Source: Polytrichum commune (taxonomy: Eukaryota > Streptophyta > Polytrichopsida > Polytrichales > Polytrichaceae). From it: a DNA stretch of 64,000 nt. Shown here one piece after another: positions 46,151 through 59,000 of this stretch; positions within the stretch are counted from its first letter, which is position 1, and the number at the start of each line of letters is the position of its first letter. The position numbers and the translations under genes were made by a program. Where the stretch lies: NCBI GenBank assembly GCA_950295325.1, contig OX485807.1:21113666-21177665 (forward strand), in the 5' to 3' direction. The notes beneath the pieces are model-generated. The model worked only from the letters and a program-made list of their open reading frames with translations. It made no database searches and was not told where the DNA came from.

Positions 46151-47927
46151 TAGAAGATGGGCACCTAGAAGGAAGGAAGGGATGGATGGATGAACATCCC
46201 TATTCATCCATGCAGCCCATGTAAAATATAGGTGGTCATGATGGATGAATGTGGGGTGGGCGGCCCTTGACATGACATTCAGGCGGCTGCTCATGCAAAT
46301 CAAATAAACATGAAAATAAATCAATCCCTTCGCCCACCCATCAATCATTCTTCCCTAACTTACCCCGCTCTCCAAACAAATTGCAAGTAAACATCACCAC
46401 AACACTCTCAACAATCTGGGCTCACATTTTATGCTAACTTTTCCGCAGGAGCTTCAACTTCCATCTCGTGATCTGTGCACTGGACGTTGTTTACTTGTGT
46501 AAGCTTTTCATCTACAATTCTTATTCTTGAGGTTAGATTCTTCTTCATTGTCACAAAGTTATGTATGCTTGCCAATTTTGCAATTTGTGAAGAATATGGT
46601 CATTTGATCTCTGAGCCCTAAATGTCATGGACCTTATACCAAAGCTGCAAATTCGGCACATTCAGATTCAACCCTGCAACACACAAATGGAAGTTCGGGG
46701 TAAAAGTGATGAGACAAACTAAGATAAGTTGTTCCTGGTGAATGGGTCTAGGTATACCATCAACACTCTTCTCTCAAGTCACACTTTTGGATCTGTTGCT
46801 GCCAGCCTCACAGGTTAGATTTCTTTCTTTTGCATTGCAAGATGTTTTGTGTTGTTCTTTTGTTTCCCTAAGTTTGGAGTTTATGAAGAATGAATATGAG
46901 TGAAGTGAGTTTATGATCCCTGCATTCATGGTCACTTGAATTCTCCAGTACTCTTGATTTGTTATGACCCTCCTGTAGGCTTGCTTCCCATTCGCCGCTG
47001 AATGCATTTACTATTGAATTTAAACCTGCAAAACACAAGGACTCTCAGGTTTGGGCAATTTATGTACCAGCTAGTAGTAACAAAACACAGGGGGTGAATT
47101 AGGGGCGTAGCTATTTCAACTATTAAAACTCTCATGGCACAAAATTTGTGCTTATACCTATCCGCAGGTGAAATTTTCAACTGAAGAAAAACTTCTTCAA
47201 CATTCACCTTGTGAGTGCTCTTTAGACTTTTGCTGCTGCTGCTGCTGCTCAGAGGTTAAGTTTCGTCTACAATGTCGCAGAGTTCATGTTCTCAACCTTG
47301 TTTTCCTTGTACACAGTTTGTGAAACAATGATGAGTGCAGTGAAATATTGATTATTTTCCCATTCGCACTTCCCTCACTTCATCGACTTTCATGATTTGA
47401 TCTTTCCAGTATTTTCTATTTTCAAAGCTTTGGGTGAAGTACGTTGCTCTGATTTTCTGGAAGAACAATCCAGAAGATCAGGCCCCATTAATTTGTTTTG
47501 AAGACGACTGACGATCCAGAGAGGTTAATGAGATATTGTATATTTCCTTTAATGTTTCAGATTGATTGTTTTCATTCTACAAGTGGGTTGATAATTTTGT
47601 CAAACTAAAAGTATGTAGTCACTTTGTAGACTGGGTTATGAAATGGCCCAACATCTCACAGATAATTAATCCTCCATTTAGGCCATCTGTGTCATGAAGA
47701 TCAGCTCTTGTGCTAGAATAATATTGCAAATGAGAATATTTCAAGATTACGGATAGTAGAGCTGCTTGAGTAGATTTTAATTTTTCGTGAACAGTTGATG
47801 CTTCGAAATCACTTTGTATCGCTTCGAACGGACTCTTATTGACGACGGTTTGTTATTTACAAAGACTCAGAGGAGCTCCAAAACTCTAGTGCTCAATTAT
47901 GCTTTAAAAACGACCATGATGTTTCAG
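46151..47927. other. Upstream region of the DeCL gene, possible further exons
   Basis: Acceptor-like and donor-like borders frame short open pieces here, for example 46,450-46,498 and 47,168-47,210, but none resembles a known protein, so no exon is called. A CTG run lies at about 47,230-47,248. No RNA polymerase catalytic motif (NADFDGD type) was found anywhere upstream in the window. Confidence 0.35.
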
Positions 47928-50900
47928 TAGCTCCAAACCATGTGCTGAAATGATTCTAGTTACCACCCAGGGAGAGGAGTGCCTTAATTCAGACATGGAG
48001 ATCATCATCAGAGCTGATGAAAATTCAGTGAAAGATGAACTTGAGACTGGGGGAGGAGAATTAAATGTAAGCGTGAGTACGGGTTCGAATGAAAAATGTT
48101 CCGGTGAAGAAGAGGCTGAGGATGTATTAGATGCTGAGGGTGAACCTGAGTGTCATGAGGCATTGACAGCTATTAATTATCCAGGTAAGAGGAAATCGCA
48201 TCTTGAAATTCTATTGCACTGAGCAGTACTCCGCTGATCGACAATTTAATGTTCCAACTATCACAGAGCTAAATTCTTAGTTCACTACTTATATGTTTAG
48301 AATCCCTCCGTCATTGTGCTGAAGCTTTGGCAATTTATTACGACATGTTTCTACATGTGGCGATAAATTTCCAGAAGTTCCCTGTGTTCGTTGGAATAGA
48401 TGTTACCCAGCTGCACCATTTGTGGTATTTGCTATCAGTTACTATTTGGAGTTACGCAAGGCTATAAATATTCTTTCACATCTTCATTCTTTCACTGACA
48501 AAGGTCGAATTGGTTGGTTGGACATTTTAGAACATGGTTTTTTTTTTAATTTAAAAAAAAAATTAAACTTGGTAAAAACTTACGTTAACAGTAATTTTTT
48601 TATAGCACTGTGTAACTCCAAATAGTAAGTGACACTAAAAACCATGAATAGTGTAGTGTGCTTTTGAAGGTGTACCAGTTACCTTGAATTTTGGTGGTAA
48701 CTTCAATATCTATTGCTTTGATGAACTCGTATAGGTTAGAATCGGATAAAATACCCAAATTTTCTTCAATCTGTTCTGAGCTTCACGGTTAGCTCTTTGA
48801 TATATACAACTTTAAATAGTTATAGCTCTGTGTAGTGACAAGCTGCCTCATCCAAGTACAAGAACAGCTCCAGAGTCTCATAATTTACTTGTAATGTCCG
48901 TTTCTATTCATGTGAATCAATTCTCTGGCAATCTCTCAAGAGAGGAATTTAGTTGTATATGGATTAAGTACTCTGCGGTCAAAAAGAATTTAATGTGTCA
49001 CTCCAAACTATGTGAATCTTGAAACCGCAGAAAATTCCTCTTGTCTAGCCACTGCAAAACTTGAAGGCGGAGATTGCGCCATTGGTGACACCAACGAAGA
49101 GGACACCAAATCACCAGGACCTGAAGATAATGTTAACGAAGAGGACATTAAATCACCAGGACCTGAAGATGATGTTAACGAAGAGGACACGAAATCGCCA
49201 GGATCCGAAGATAATGTTGATGAGGAAGACGATACCATCAAGCCATCAGCTGGCAAGCGCAGGAAATTATTTTTCAACTGTAGTAACACAGACGAACCCA
49301 CCTTGGTCGACGTTGCCCCAGCCGAAGAAAACCTTCCCGAAGATGAGGAACTGGATGAAGAGGACGAACAGATCAACTACAAAGTAGTGCAAGGTGCTGG
49401 CATAAAATTTGATCAGTCAGAAGGTATTAAAATTCGATGAGTCCCAAACGTTTTAGGGTTTAGGATTTGGAGTTTAGGGTTCACTTAAAATACTGATTGT
49501 AATAAACTGATGTTCATTTGATATGTCACTGAGGGAGGGCAACTGAGATCAGGAATGATTGCATCGATTTCAAGGAATTTGACAAGGAGTTCAAATTTTC
49601 TCTGAATCTTGATGATGCTCTTAGAACTAGAGTTAGAAGCATTTATTGCAAAACAGGGTTTATTGACCTTCCAGACCCCCCCTAACTTAGATTGCCTACA
49701 GGAAATTTATGCGAGTTCTTAGAGCTTACTGTAGTCTCAAAAATGCTAATAATCGTTATGAAAGCCTGAGTGGCAGCTCCAGAAAGAGTGCTTATGCATT
49801 TGAAATGTGCTACAGATAGTTGCCACATGGCAGGCCGTGTGTCTCGCTATTAAATCAACTTCTCCAATTTTGATTTTTTGCTTCTTTCACTTGGAGTATC
49901 GAGGTAATATCTGTTGCCTGGTAGTATGTGTTAATTTCAACCATATTTGATTTTCATGACCTCTGGATCATAGGTTATGTAATGACCATACATGCAGGAG
50001 GAGGCGGTTGGAAGAAATTTGAGATTGCGGCCTCTGCGGATGATGATGATGCTGTGGAGAATTGCACAAAAAAGAGAGCAGAGGATGAAGATTTTGAAAG
50101 CGAGGCGAGGAAAGCTTTCAACCATGCAGGTGGTGATGGTGGGGACAACAATATAAAAGGTTCGACAAATTCAAAATTATTTAACTTGCATACAGTATTC
50201 TACCTCAAAGAAATTAACATCCTTACAAATATACACGCCAGTGGGTGCTTCTCGATTGTGATGCCAATAGCTCTCTTCTCCTCCCCTGCAAATGCGATGG
50301 GAAATTCTTGAGCAATATGTTTCAAGAATAAGGAATAAAAAGTGCTGAAACTCAGCTTGTCAAAATATAATGAACTTGCGGTCATGGTGTTGTGATTGGC
50401 AAAGACATGAAATGCAGTTAAGACAATAAAAGTTGAGATGTACGGAGATGGGGAAGGTGTAGCACTTCTAGAAGTATGAAAGTGTGGGCGAATGGGTGAA
50501 ATTAACGCAACTCAAAGAGGGGCTAATTTAAACCTCTTTTGTTATGCACCCCATTTACAAATTGAAATGGAATTCAAGGACAATACCGTAGGGTGCTGTC
50601 AGGTTCAACACAAAGCAATTTCTCTGTGGAATTGTTTTTGCCACGTGTCGCATCCACATTGATCAGTACCATGTTCAATCCAATGTGGAAAGTAGCTTTT
50701 GGCACAACACTCTACAGTATTTGCACAATAGTTTCAAATTAATCTCATGCAGATTTCAACCCTTAAACCTGCAAAAACAATTGGCAATTAGCATGATTGC
50801 ATTGGTTTTCTTTTCTTTAGCACATTTAAAAACTAAATTAAATTCTTAGCACATTAAGAGTTTATGCTATATGAGTGCTTGTTTAGCTGATGAATGCATT

Positions 50901-52988
50901 TGTGATGGTTTTGTAACACCTTCAAATTGGTTGAGAGGACAAAGTTCATGTTGAGATCGAAGATTCCAAAAATCTGCAAACCATTACAAACGCCACAGAA
51001 TTTTTGATGTCCTGTTGCTATGAGCTAAAAGAGTATATTAGTTGTGGGAGTCAGATTACAGAATCAAATTTTATTTCATCCCTCCTGGCTCTCAATTTGC
51101 CTTGTCCCTCTGATTCTCCAATGCAATTCTGGTTTGCAATTTGCAGCTGCAGCTAAACCAGCCTTCGAATCTGCAAGTTGGGAGGAGCAAGAGCCTCCAT
51201 TAACGGAAGAGCTGATGAAAAAAACTGATGACGACACAAATTGGTTCAGCTTTGATTCGAGTGTTAATTCCAGCGACGATAAAATTACCGTGGAATCAGA
51301 CCCATGGGCACAGGTCGAAATTAAGGAGGAAATTCATATGGGCAGGGCGGTGGATGTGCAAGTGCAATTAATGGAAGGCAGCCGAGGAGGGTGGCCGCAG
51401 AGGCGACCTCCCCGGCTCGAGCGACCCAAATTTGAACCCGAAAACCAAGAAGTTGACAACATCGTCCAGAGCATGCGCAACATCCTCTTCAACTTGTAAG
51501 GTTTTGCAATCCTTGAGTGCACTCGATGCATATTTCTGCTTGAAATTGTTGATGGGAAGACCGATTCACTTTAGTAAGTTGCAAGGTAGATGTTCCCTAA
51601 ATCCACCATAACCTAAACTGATATTTGAGTGGTATGTAAATCTAATATCGGACACTAAATAGACATGTGTCCAAAAGAGATTCGACTATGTGTTCAAAAT
51701 ATGCTATCCACTCTAGGCTCCACAGTCAATATGATGGGGGGGGGGGGGACCTATATATGACCACTTAATGAGGATGGGAATCTTCAAAATTTTGGTAATG
51801 AATAAAGATAATCATATGAGCTTCAAAAATATAGAGACAAATGGCTACAGAACGATTTGGATTTGCTAACCATTTCATCCTAACCACACGTTTCATATCC
51901 TCGGAGAAGTGGGTGCAGGGAGAAAAGTATTCAAATAGCACACATCTACCTTAGTCTCTTAATTACTGATGTGGCTTACTAAGGTATGAGAGTAATATAG
52001 GTCTTTTGTGTGGATGGAATTTTCCGTACAGATTAATGTGGCTCAAGAATACTTACACTGATGAATGAAATCAGAAGTTGTAATTGAGAATTAATGTACA
52101 CCTCCACCAACGAAGATGACCATCTCAAATTAGTTGCACTAATTGGGAATCTCAAAAACTTGGATGAGTATCTGACATGGAGCACGCACTTATCTCACGA
52201 AACGCAGAGAATGTTCTCGAGAATTCTAGAATATTTTGAATGATCCTCCTTGAATTCTGTAAGTAAAGTAACTTTGTCTCTGAGTTTTGTGAATTTGAAC
52301 CGCCATGTACGAACTTCAACAAGAAATTTGTGATGTGAACATGATTCAGGAATAACCAAGACAATGTGAAGCTGGGGGAAGAGGACGAAGCCAAAGTTCG
52401 GGCACTGCTCGAGTACCATCCACAATACACTGAGAAGATGGGTTGTGGGATCGAGCACATCAAGGTAATCAAAATAAAACATCTGAACCCAATAATTTCG
52501 CAACACTTATTAATTCATGAATCATAACCCTGTCATAACAAAGCCTGTGATTATAATTATGAGCATTTTGTTAGTTCCTAATTCACAAACTCACATGTAT
52601 TTGTGAATTCACAGATTTAGATTGTTGAGGATGTCCTGGTAGGACGCCAGCGATTTTGGTTGGACACAATTCTGCAACTGCAAGAAGTAGCAAAATTATC
52701 AATAAATTAAATGGAGATCAACAATATATAGTTAGGTATATATGGTCATGTGATAAATTTATGGCACTATCAAAATTTTATCTAAGTACTTCTCTCTCTC
52801 TCGTGCGGCAGATCAACCGGCACTCGACGTTCAAGGACGTGCGGTGCTTTTGGGTCGTCCGCACTGATGGCACCGAGATCGATTTCTCGTACCACAAGTG
52901 CCTCAAGGAGAAAATCGCGAAAGAGATTCCCGAGTTTGTTGACCGCTATGATGCCATCTACCGGAGAAGTCGAACCCGAGGTGAATAG
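47928..52988 (+). CDS. Acidic GW-containing DeCL-domain protein, like the Pol V largest-subunit tail
   Basis: Six GT-AG exons join in frame: 47,928-48,184, 49,031-49,423, 49,998-50,159, 51,147 (or 51,153)-51,495, 52,350-52,464 and 52,812-52,988 (stop TAG), about 483 residues. The 5' end is uncertain: an ATG lies at 47,950, but the exon may start earlier at an acceptor. Residues 1-270 are very acidic, with three NEEDxKSPGPEDNV-like repeats of 14 residues and a basic GKRRKL. GW sites occur at GGGGW (221) and RGGW (353). EVDNIVQSMRNIL then leads into a DeCL/DUF3223 domain (about 388-475) with LLEYHPQYTEKMGCGIEHIK and RCFWVVRTDGTEIDFSYHKC. In NRPE1, GW motifs bind Argonaute and precede DeCL; the plastid DCL proteins carry DeCL alone. 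No polymerase core is visible upstream. Confidence 0.8.
51583..51952 (+). repeat. AAGGTAGA TIR family copy in the last-but-two intron
   Basis: It begins AAGGTAGATGTTCC and ends CACATCTACCTT. The interior has TGAGTGGTATG, ACATGTGTCCAAAAGAGATT, a 14-base poly-G run at 51,735-51,748, CCACTTAATGAGGATG and ATTTGGATTTGCTAACCAT. It sits inside the intron between the exons ending 51,495 and starting 52,350, so the gene tolerated the insertion. Confidence 0.65.
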
Positions 52989-53047
52989 GTAGGTCAAAAG
53001 TTGAAAAGAATGGTCCTTGGAGAATGAATCAATCAATCAAAAGATGC

Positions 53048-53515
53048 GCAAAAACACATAATTCCTGGTCATAATTAAACCTCAAAAGGTTCTTATCAAC
53101 ACAAAATGAGATGAGCATCCAATGACTCTGAGTCACAGGAATTTGGAAAACTTTTTCTTTTCTTTTTTGCTTTTCTGATCACAGACAATTCATCCCGCTG
53201 ATCTGCAACCCTACTTCACACAACCAATTGTCGAGATAAGTCCAGTTTACATTCACCCATGAATACCACACGCGCTGGACCCGAGGCAACTACGTTAAAG
53301 AATTCTGTCCTTGTGTTTCGAATCGAAACATGAACAAAAACACATATTTCAGTACTCGGAGTCCTCAAATATTCTCCTCACGCAAAATTCGATGAGAATC
53401 CAACTCTTTGAATCATGAAAAATTTGTACCTTTCTTTTTGGCTCTGATCGCAGACAGTTTATATCGATCTGCCTACACCCGATTGGACCTCAAACTATCG
53501 TTGAGCAGCGCCGAA
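53048..53515 (+). repeat. Imperfect tandem duplication downstream of the DeCL gene
   Basis: Two units, about 53,048-53,230 and 53,336-53,515, share AAAAACACATA, the CGATGAGAATCCAA(C/T) block, GAATTTGGAAA-like and TTTTTGGCT-like blocks, TCTGATC(A/G)CAGACA and GATCTGC. They are diverged and non-coding, possibly in the 3' UTR of the preceding gene. Confidence 0.5.
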
Positions 53516-53898
53516 TCTCCAAAATATCTTCTTGCAGTTCGAATGGTGACCTCCAACATGGGCATGCATGCACATTGGACAGATTTTGTCTCAGTATGTG
53601 CAATGAGTGAAGATTTTTTGGCGTCCTTCTGCTAAAAGTATACATTGTAAAGAAATATTTTTACCTGATGAGTTATGTGTACAAACTTGAACTATTACAG
53701 CAGTGTTGAATATTTGGCATTGAAATTTTGGGTGTGTTCATGATTTCCGAATTTCCTGCTTTGATTCTTTGGAAGCTCGGGCCTACTTGCGGAAGGCTGC
53801 CAATTCTACCTACCCCCAGGACCCACCTACCTTCCGGTCTGTGAATTTCATGAACGATCCGAGTCTTCTGTCTCATGAACAATCCAAGGCTTTACCAT

Positions 53899-54273
53899 AA
53901 AGGTAGAGGTGTGTTAATCGGATACTTTTCTCTCAGCACCCACTTCTTGTAGGATAATCAAACACACAATTAAAGGAAGATGATTAGCGAACCCAGATCG
54001 TGCTGAAAGCCATTTGCCTACGCATAATTTGTGGGAGCTCGTATGAAATGTCTTACTCATCATCAGAGTAAAGATTCTCGTGCTCACTAAGTGGTAACAT
54101 AGGTCCGCACCCAATTGTGTTGACCATTGAGCCTAGAATGGTTAGCATATTTTGAGCATGAAGTCCAATCTCTTTCAAACACATGTCCATTTGGTGCCCA
54201 TTCTTAGATCCACGTTCCACTCAAATATAGGCGTCTAGATTATTGGTGTTTTGGGATTAAGCATGTCTACCTT
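53899..54273 (-). repeat. AAGGTAGA TIR family, complete minus-strand copy
   Basis: Read on the minus strand it begins AAGGTAGACATGC and ends CACACCTCTACCTT. The interior matches 51,583-51,952 (TTTGAGTGGAACG, CATGTGTTTGAAAGAGATTG, AGGCTCAATGGTCAA, GGGTTCGCTAATCATC). At the homologous poly-G position it has only GGGTGCGG. Confidence 0.65.
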
Positions 54274-56032
54274 AATGATAATTGTGATATGAATTTTCAC
54301 GGATGTGGATTCAGTTCAATCCGGATTTGCACAAAAAGTGTCTTGTTGGACAACTTAAAGCTATGACCATTATGTATTGGAATCTATGTTCATCCTGTAG
54401 ACAGCCAACGGGGGTTCTCACAAGGGGCCTGTAAAAATTCCCCCATGGGACACATTGGAAACTCGAACATTTTCTCGTGTCATTGTGGTCGCAGAAATTG
54501 ATCCATGTGGTAGAAAATGCATTATTTGCACGTGCAGGGTTCATGTGCATAGCAAGAGGGAAATCTCTGCAATCTTCCACTCCACTACCATCAGGTAAAC
54601 ATTGAATTGTAGGAAAACTTGTCTTTTTTTTTGGACTTTTGTGATGTGCACCAACATCAGGTGAACTTTGAGTTACGGGAAATCGTTTTGAGTAATGGGA
54701 ATATGCTGCCCGATTTTTTTTCTGGAGGAAAATGTCATAGGAATATTGAAATTTACGTATAGCTGCTTTGTTGGGAAATGGCCAACTTGAAGAAGGGACA
54801 ATTGGACATTATGTGTAACATGACGGTCGTAAATTGTGTGGAATGAGACAATTCGACAATTCGACATGTGCAGAATGGAACAATCACGACAACATAAATG
54901 TGTGAAATATTAAATCGCAAAATTTGTTGTGAATCTCGAAACTCAATTCACAAGTTTTCGTGCACTTCGCACAACTAAATTAAATTAGGAGTTTCCAATG
55001 TAGAGCTCAATCTAGCATCTTGGGTCGCCATTGCAAGTCACTTTGGATGTGCTATTGAACTGATATATTCTGCATGTATCTTTTGCCAAATATTGTAAGA
55101 CAACACTTGAATATTTCTCATTTTGGAGCAAGAGCTTCAACACTTCACCTTGTCTATGTCTCAATTTTGTGAATCTCGCAAATCAGTATTAAAGCATGAA
55201 ACTAGCAAAGTGGAGTCTTGTTGCAACTGGTTATGGAGAGAGAGGCACAGCTTAAATTGACTGTTGAGGCACAACTTCTCTTGCATCGAGTTAAAACCTT
55301 GAGATCACTACTGGGAATCCATTCTGATTTGCGCAAAATTGTTCCCCATCCTTTCTTTGCACCGCTTGACGACCATTGAATTCTCCACTGTCAACTGCAG
55401 TCATGTTTATTTGGGGAAATGTTTAGTCAAACACCTCAAGCAAAGCTGAATGAAACAACGCTAATCAGATTCATGTTCGCACGTTTGGTGGGGCTCTTCT
55501 TTGCGGTGCTTAAATTGCAAGGGCTAGGACAAACAACAACAAGTGAAAACATCAAATAATCTCGGTGAGAGATCAGAGCAGAGCAAGAGGAGGTCAGGGA
55601 AGGTGCAAGTACCTCCGGAGGTCGTGGCGGACTAGAATGACAGAGCAACCGGGGAGGCATCGCCTTCTCACTGTCGCCAAATCCAGAGCTTCATACCCTA
55701 GCATCTAGGGCCACGATGGCCCCAACTCTGACGGATGTTCTGGATATAAAGAAATACATTAAATATGGTATTTAGTGCCACCAATTCTAATTGTCTTGCT
55801 CAATACTAATTGTAGGCCACATGTCTCATAGTAGAGTTCGTGACATTATTAGGCATGTAGCATTGAATATTATAAAGGGTGTAGTCTGAAGGTCGTTTTA
55901 CACTTATTATATTGCACAAATTTAAGAGATTAAAACATAAGCTCCGGAACATAATTTGCTTGGACTGAACTGCATGTACCAGGTTGGGTCTAACCTATGT
56001 TGAATAAATTATGGATGCAAATTTCATTTGGC
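54274..56032. other. Gene-free stretch
   Basis: No gene is supported. A more GC-rich patch at 55,560-55,735 has a minus-strand Pro/Ser-rich frame that resembles a leader or exon-1 sequence, without a recognisable product. ACATTAAATATGGTATTTAGTG at 55,757 resembles one TIR of the MITE at 42,517. Confidence 0.35.
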
Positions 56033-59000
56033 CTATAGATTCAGAGTACATGAAATATCTTTTGCCTCTTGGTTTATCCACTCGCAAGGTTCACCATGAA
56101 GAGTTCGAATTGCCTTGAAGTGGGTAAAATGTTTCACCAACGAATGCCATAACTTTGAACATTTCCTACCGGAACCCTTAAACCTTTGAAAACGACCTTC
56201 AACCGGTCTACCAACAATATGCAACCATTTCAACTCTACTTCCCCCACAAAATAATCTTGTTCCTCCAAATCGGCACTTTTAGCTATATCTTTTCTTTTG
56301 GAAGTTTCCCCTTCAACATTGCGAAGATACTTTTGAGTAGTCACATTTATAACAACTGCAATTGCAAATGTTGGTTATTGTCTTGTCCAGTCTGTTGCTC
56401 TTACCAACATTACATCCTTCTTCTCGGGGTACGGCGGTATGCAACCTGATTTAGAAACCGCAAACAAATGCTCGCACGGACCCACATCTTCCAACTCATA
56501 AGCCACATATCAAGTTGTAATTTGCCCGCAAATGGGCATTGCAATGAATTTGTGCATGATCAAAGCGACCACTCTGATGTCATCGTCAGGCCACCTTTGT
56601 GCAGCCTCCGTAACAACACACATGCCAGTCAGTTCATGCTCTAAGGGTATGTAGACAGAAACTGGGTTGGTGAAAGTGGCATAATAATCTCCTTGAAATA
56701 ATACTTGCTTCATGCTTTGAAACTCATGGATAAAAAATTGCGTAATTTTTGCTTTCCATGTCCATACATGTCTTCCAACCGCCACATCTAGTTTAATGAC
56801 CACGCAATCTTCTATTCGATATATTTGCCCTTGCAACAATAAGTAGGAGAAAACTTGGATTAATGTACTAAAAAATGACAATAAATGATTGTTGAAGCCA
56901 TAATGCATCCAATACTTTTGTAAGTATAAATTTGTGCCCTCTGATATTCCAGTATCCACGTTTTTTTTGCGATCGACAACGATACCTTTCTCGTGGATAA
57001 GATCCTTGCAAGGACATGATGGCATTACACTACTCAGCTTCCAGATGCTCCGAGCAACATCTTGAGAAGGTACAAATATGACACAAGACTTGTGCCATTG
57101 TTCACAAATTGTTCGAGAATCCATTAATTGGATATGTTCTGTATTGCTTGGAGTTTGGAAATATTCATGGATTGTCACAAGTGCCCTACTGTCAGGAAGC
57201 AAACCATCACGATCCAATTGCATAGTCCTGTGCATTTTCGTACACCAGTGTTGTGAAAAATATTCGCTATATGTCACCTCGTTGTTGATTTGATCGGATC
57301 GAATGTTCACAAAATTTGATACCTCCCTCTCAAATGGGTAGCACCAAAATACGTCGTAACAACCATGCCTTACCACATCATCCAAAATCTCTCCACTCCC
57401 TGTAGAATTAACATTATCAGACTTCAATTTTGTTGTCTTGTATTTTATCAGTACATGGATTGTGATAACATTAAGAATCTGAATCATAATATTTTATGGT
57501 ACTATTGGACTCAGAGCTCACTTAAATTTTTCATAATTGCTCACACATAAAAATAAACAAGGAAAAAACACAATAACCATACTAGAACTTTGAATGCATT
57601 CATGATCTAAGACTACATAAACCTGCCACATGTTTGAGAGGTGACGAATTAAGTCCAGCATTTTCTTCCATTCTGATGTGCCATGCTGTCAAAAGTTGTC
57701 TTGCATTTTCCATTCATTTTGAAGTCCAGCCATATGTTCTACTCTGATTGTAAAAAAGACGTACAATTTTTGTTAAAAGCATCTCTGAGGCTCCCAAAAT
57801 AGAATCTACTCCAATGTTCAAGTGATCAAGAATGTGCGGCAAACACCACATAATCCATATTTGAAACTCCTTTGCCTTATAATATCCTAAAGATGACAAG
57901 TTTCTTGGCCATCTTGCCCTGAGCCCTTGAGGTCGAATATTTTTTACAACTTCCATTGCAGTATCTATGTCATTAACTCTCCCAGTCTGCTCTGCATATT
58001 TTACGATCATCTGAACATATTTCTTAAATATGCACAAAGCTAGTATATGCATAACATCATAAACGAGATCCCTTAGAATATCAAAACCGTAAAGATCATG
58101 TAATCGTCATAAAATAGAATAACCAGAAATTCCGGCCTCACGGCATGTCACGTCCTAATGTCTTCCATCTGGCAGTTGACGCCAATTGGCCAATGTCATT
58201 GCAGTATCTTCCACATTTCGATTGACGAAGACACATCTATGTTATTTTTTGTTATCATAATACTCTACTAAGCCATTGTTTGCATTTGGAATTCCTCGCC
58301 ATCTAGATGCGACTTTATGACGTCTACAACATGAATATCCACCCATTTTTAACCCTCCAATTTTGCATTGAGTTGGGTGATCTCCAATCCAAATTGTGAC
58401 CATTACACGTAATGTAATCAATTCATTCGTGGGGATCAAATGTAGTTTATCGCTAATGGCTTCTGCAAGATATGCATATAACACGGGAAATCCTTTACAA
58501 AAATTGTTTCTATATATTTCACAAGTAAATTCAAAAAACATGTTAATATATTGTAATTTGCGTGTTTGATAAGTTTGTCCAAACTTGAAGGGATAAACAG
58601 TATGGGTATAGACCAATAGGATTAACTTTTCCTGCATTCAAAATAACCAAGTCTACTGCCCAACAATTTTTTTGACTGGTTTTTGCTATCGAAAAATCAT
58701 CCCAATGCAACATAAAAACAAAATTCTGTGGATTTCCCTAAAAATGTCATAAACAAAGTGTCAATTACTTCTGCAAATATATTCCATCTGATATGTATTA
58801 TTCATATGTATATACCGCACGTCCAATATTTATTTTCTTGTCGTTGTATTTGAACTTAAAATATTTGCAACATATTGTGACTTTATCTACAAATCAATAA
58901 AAATCCATTAAAATTTTTGTACCTATTGTATTTGTCTTGAAGCATGAATTCGAGACGAATATTCTATACAAACAAACGAATAGTGTTGCGTCTCAACATC

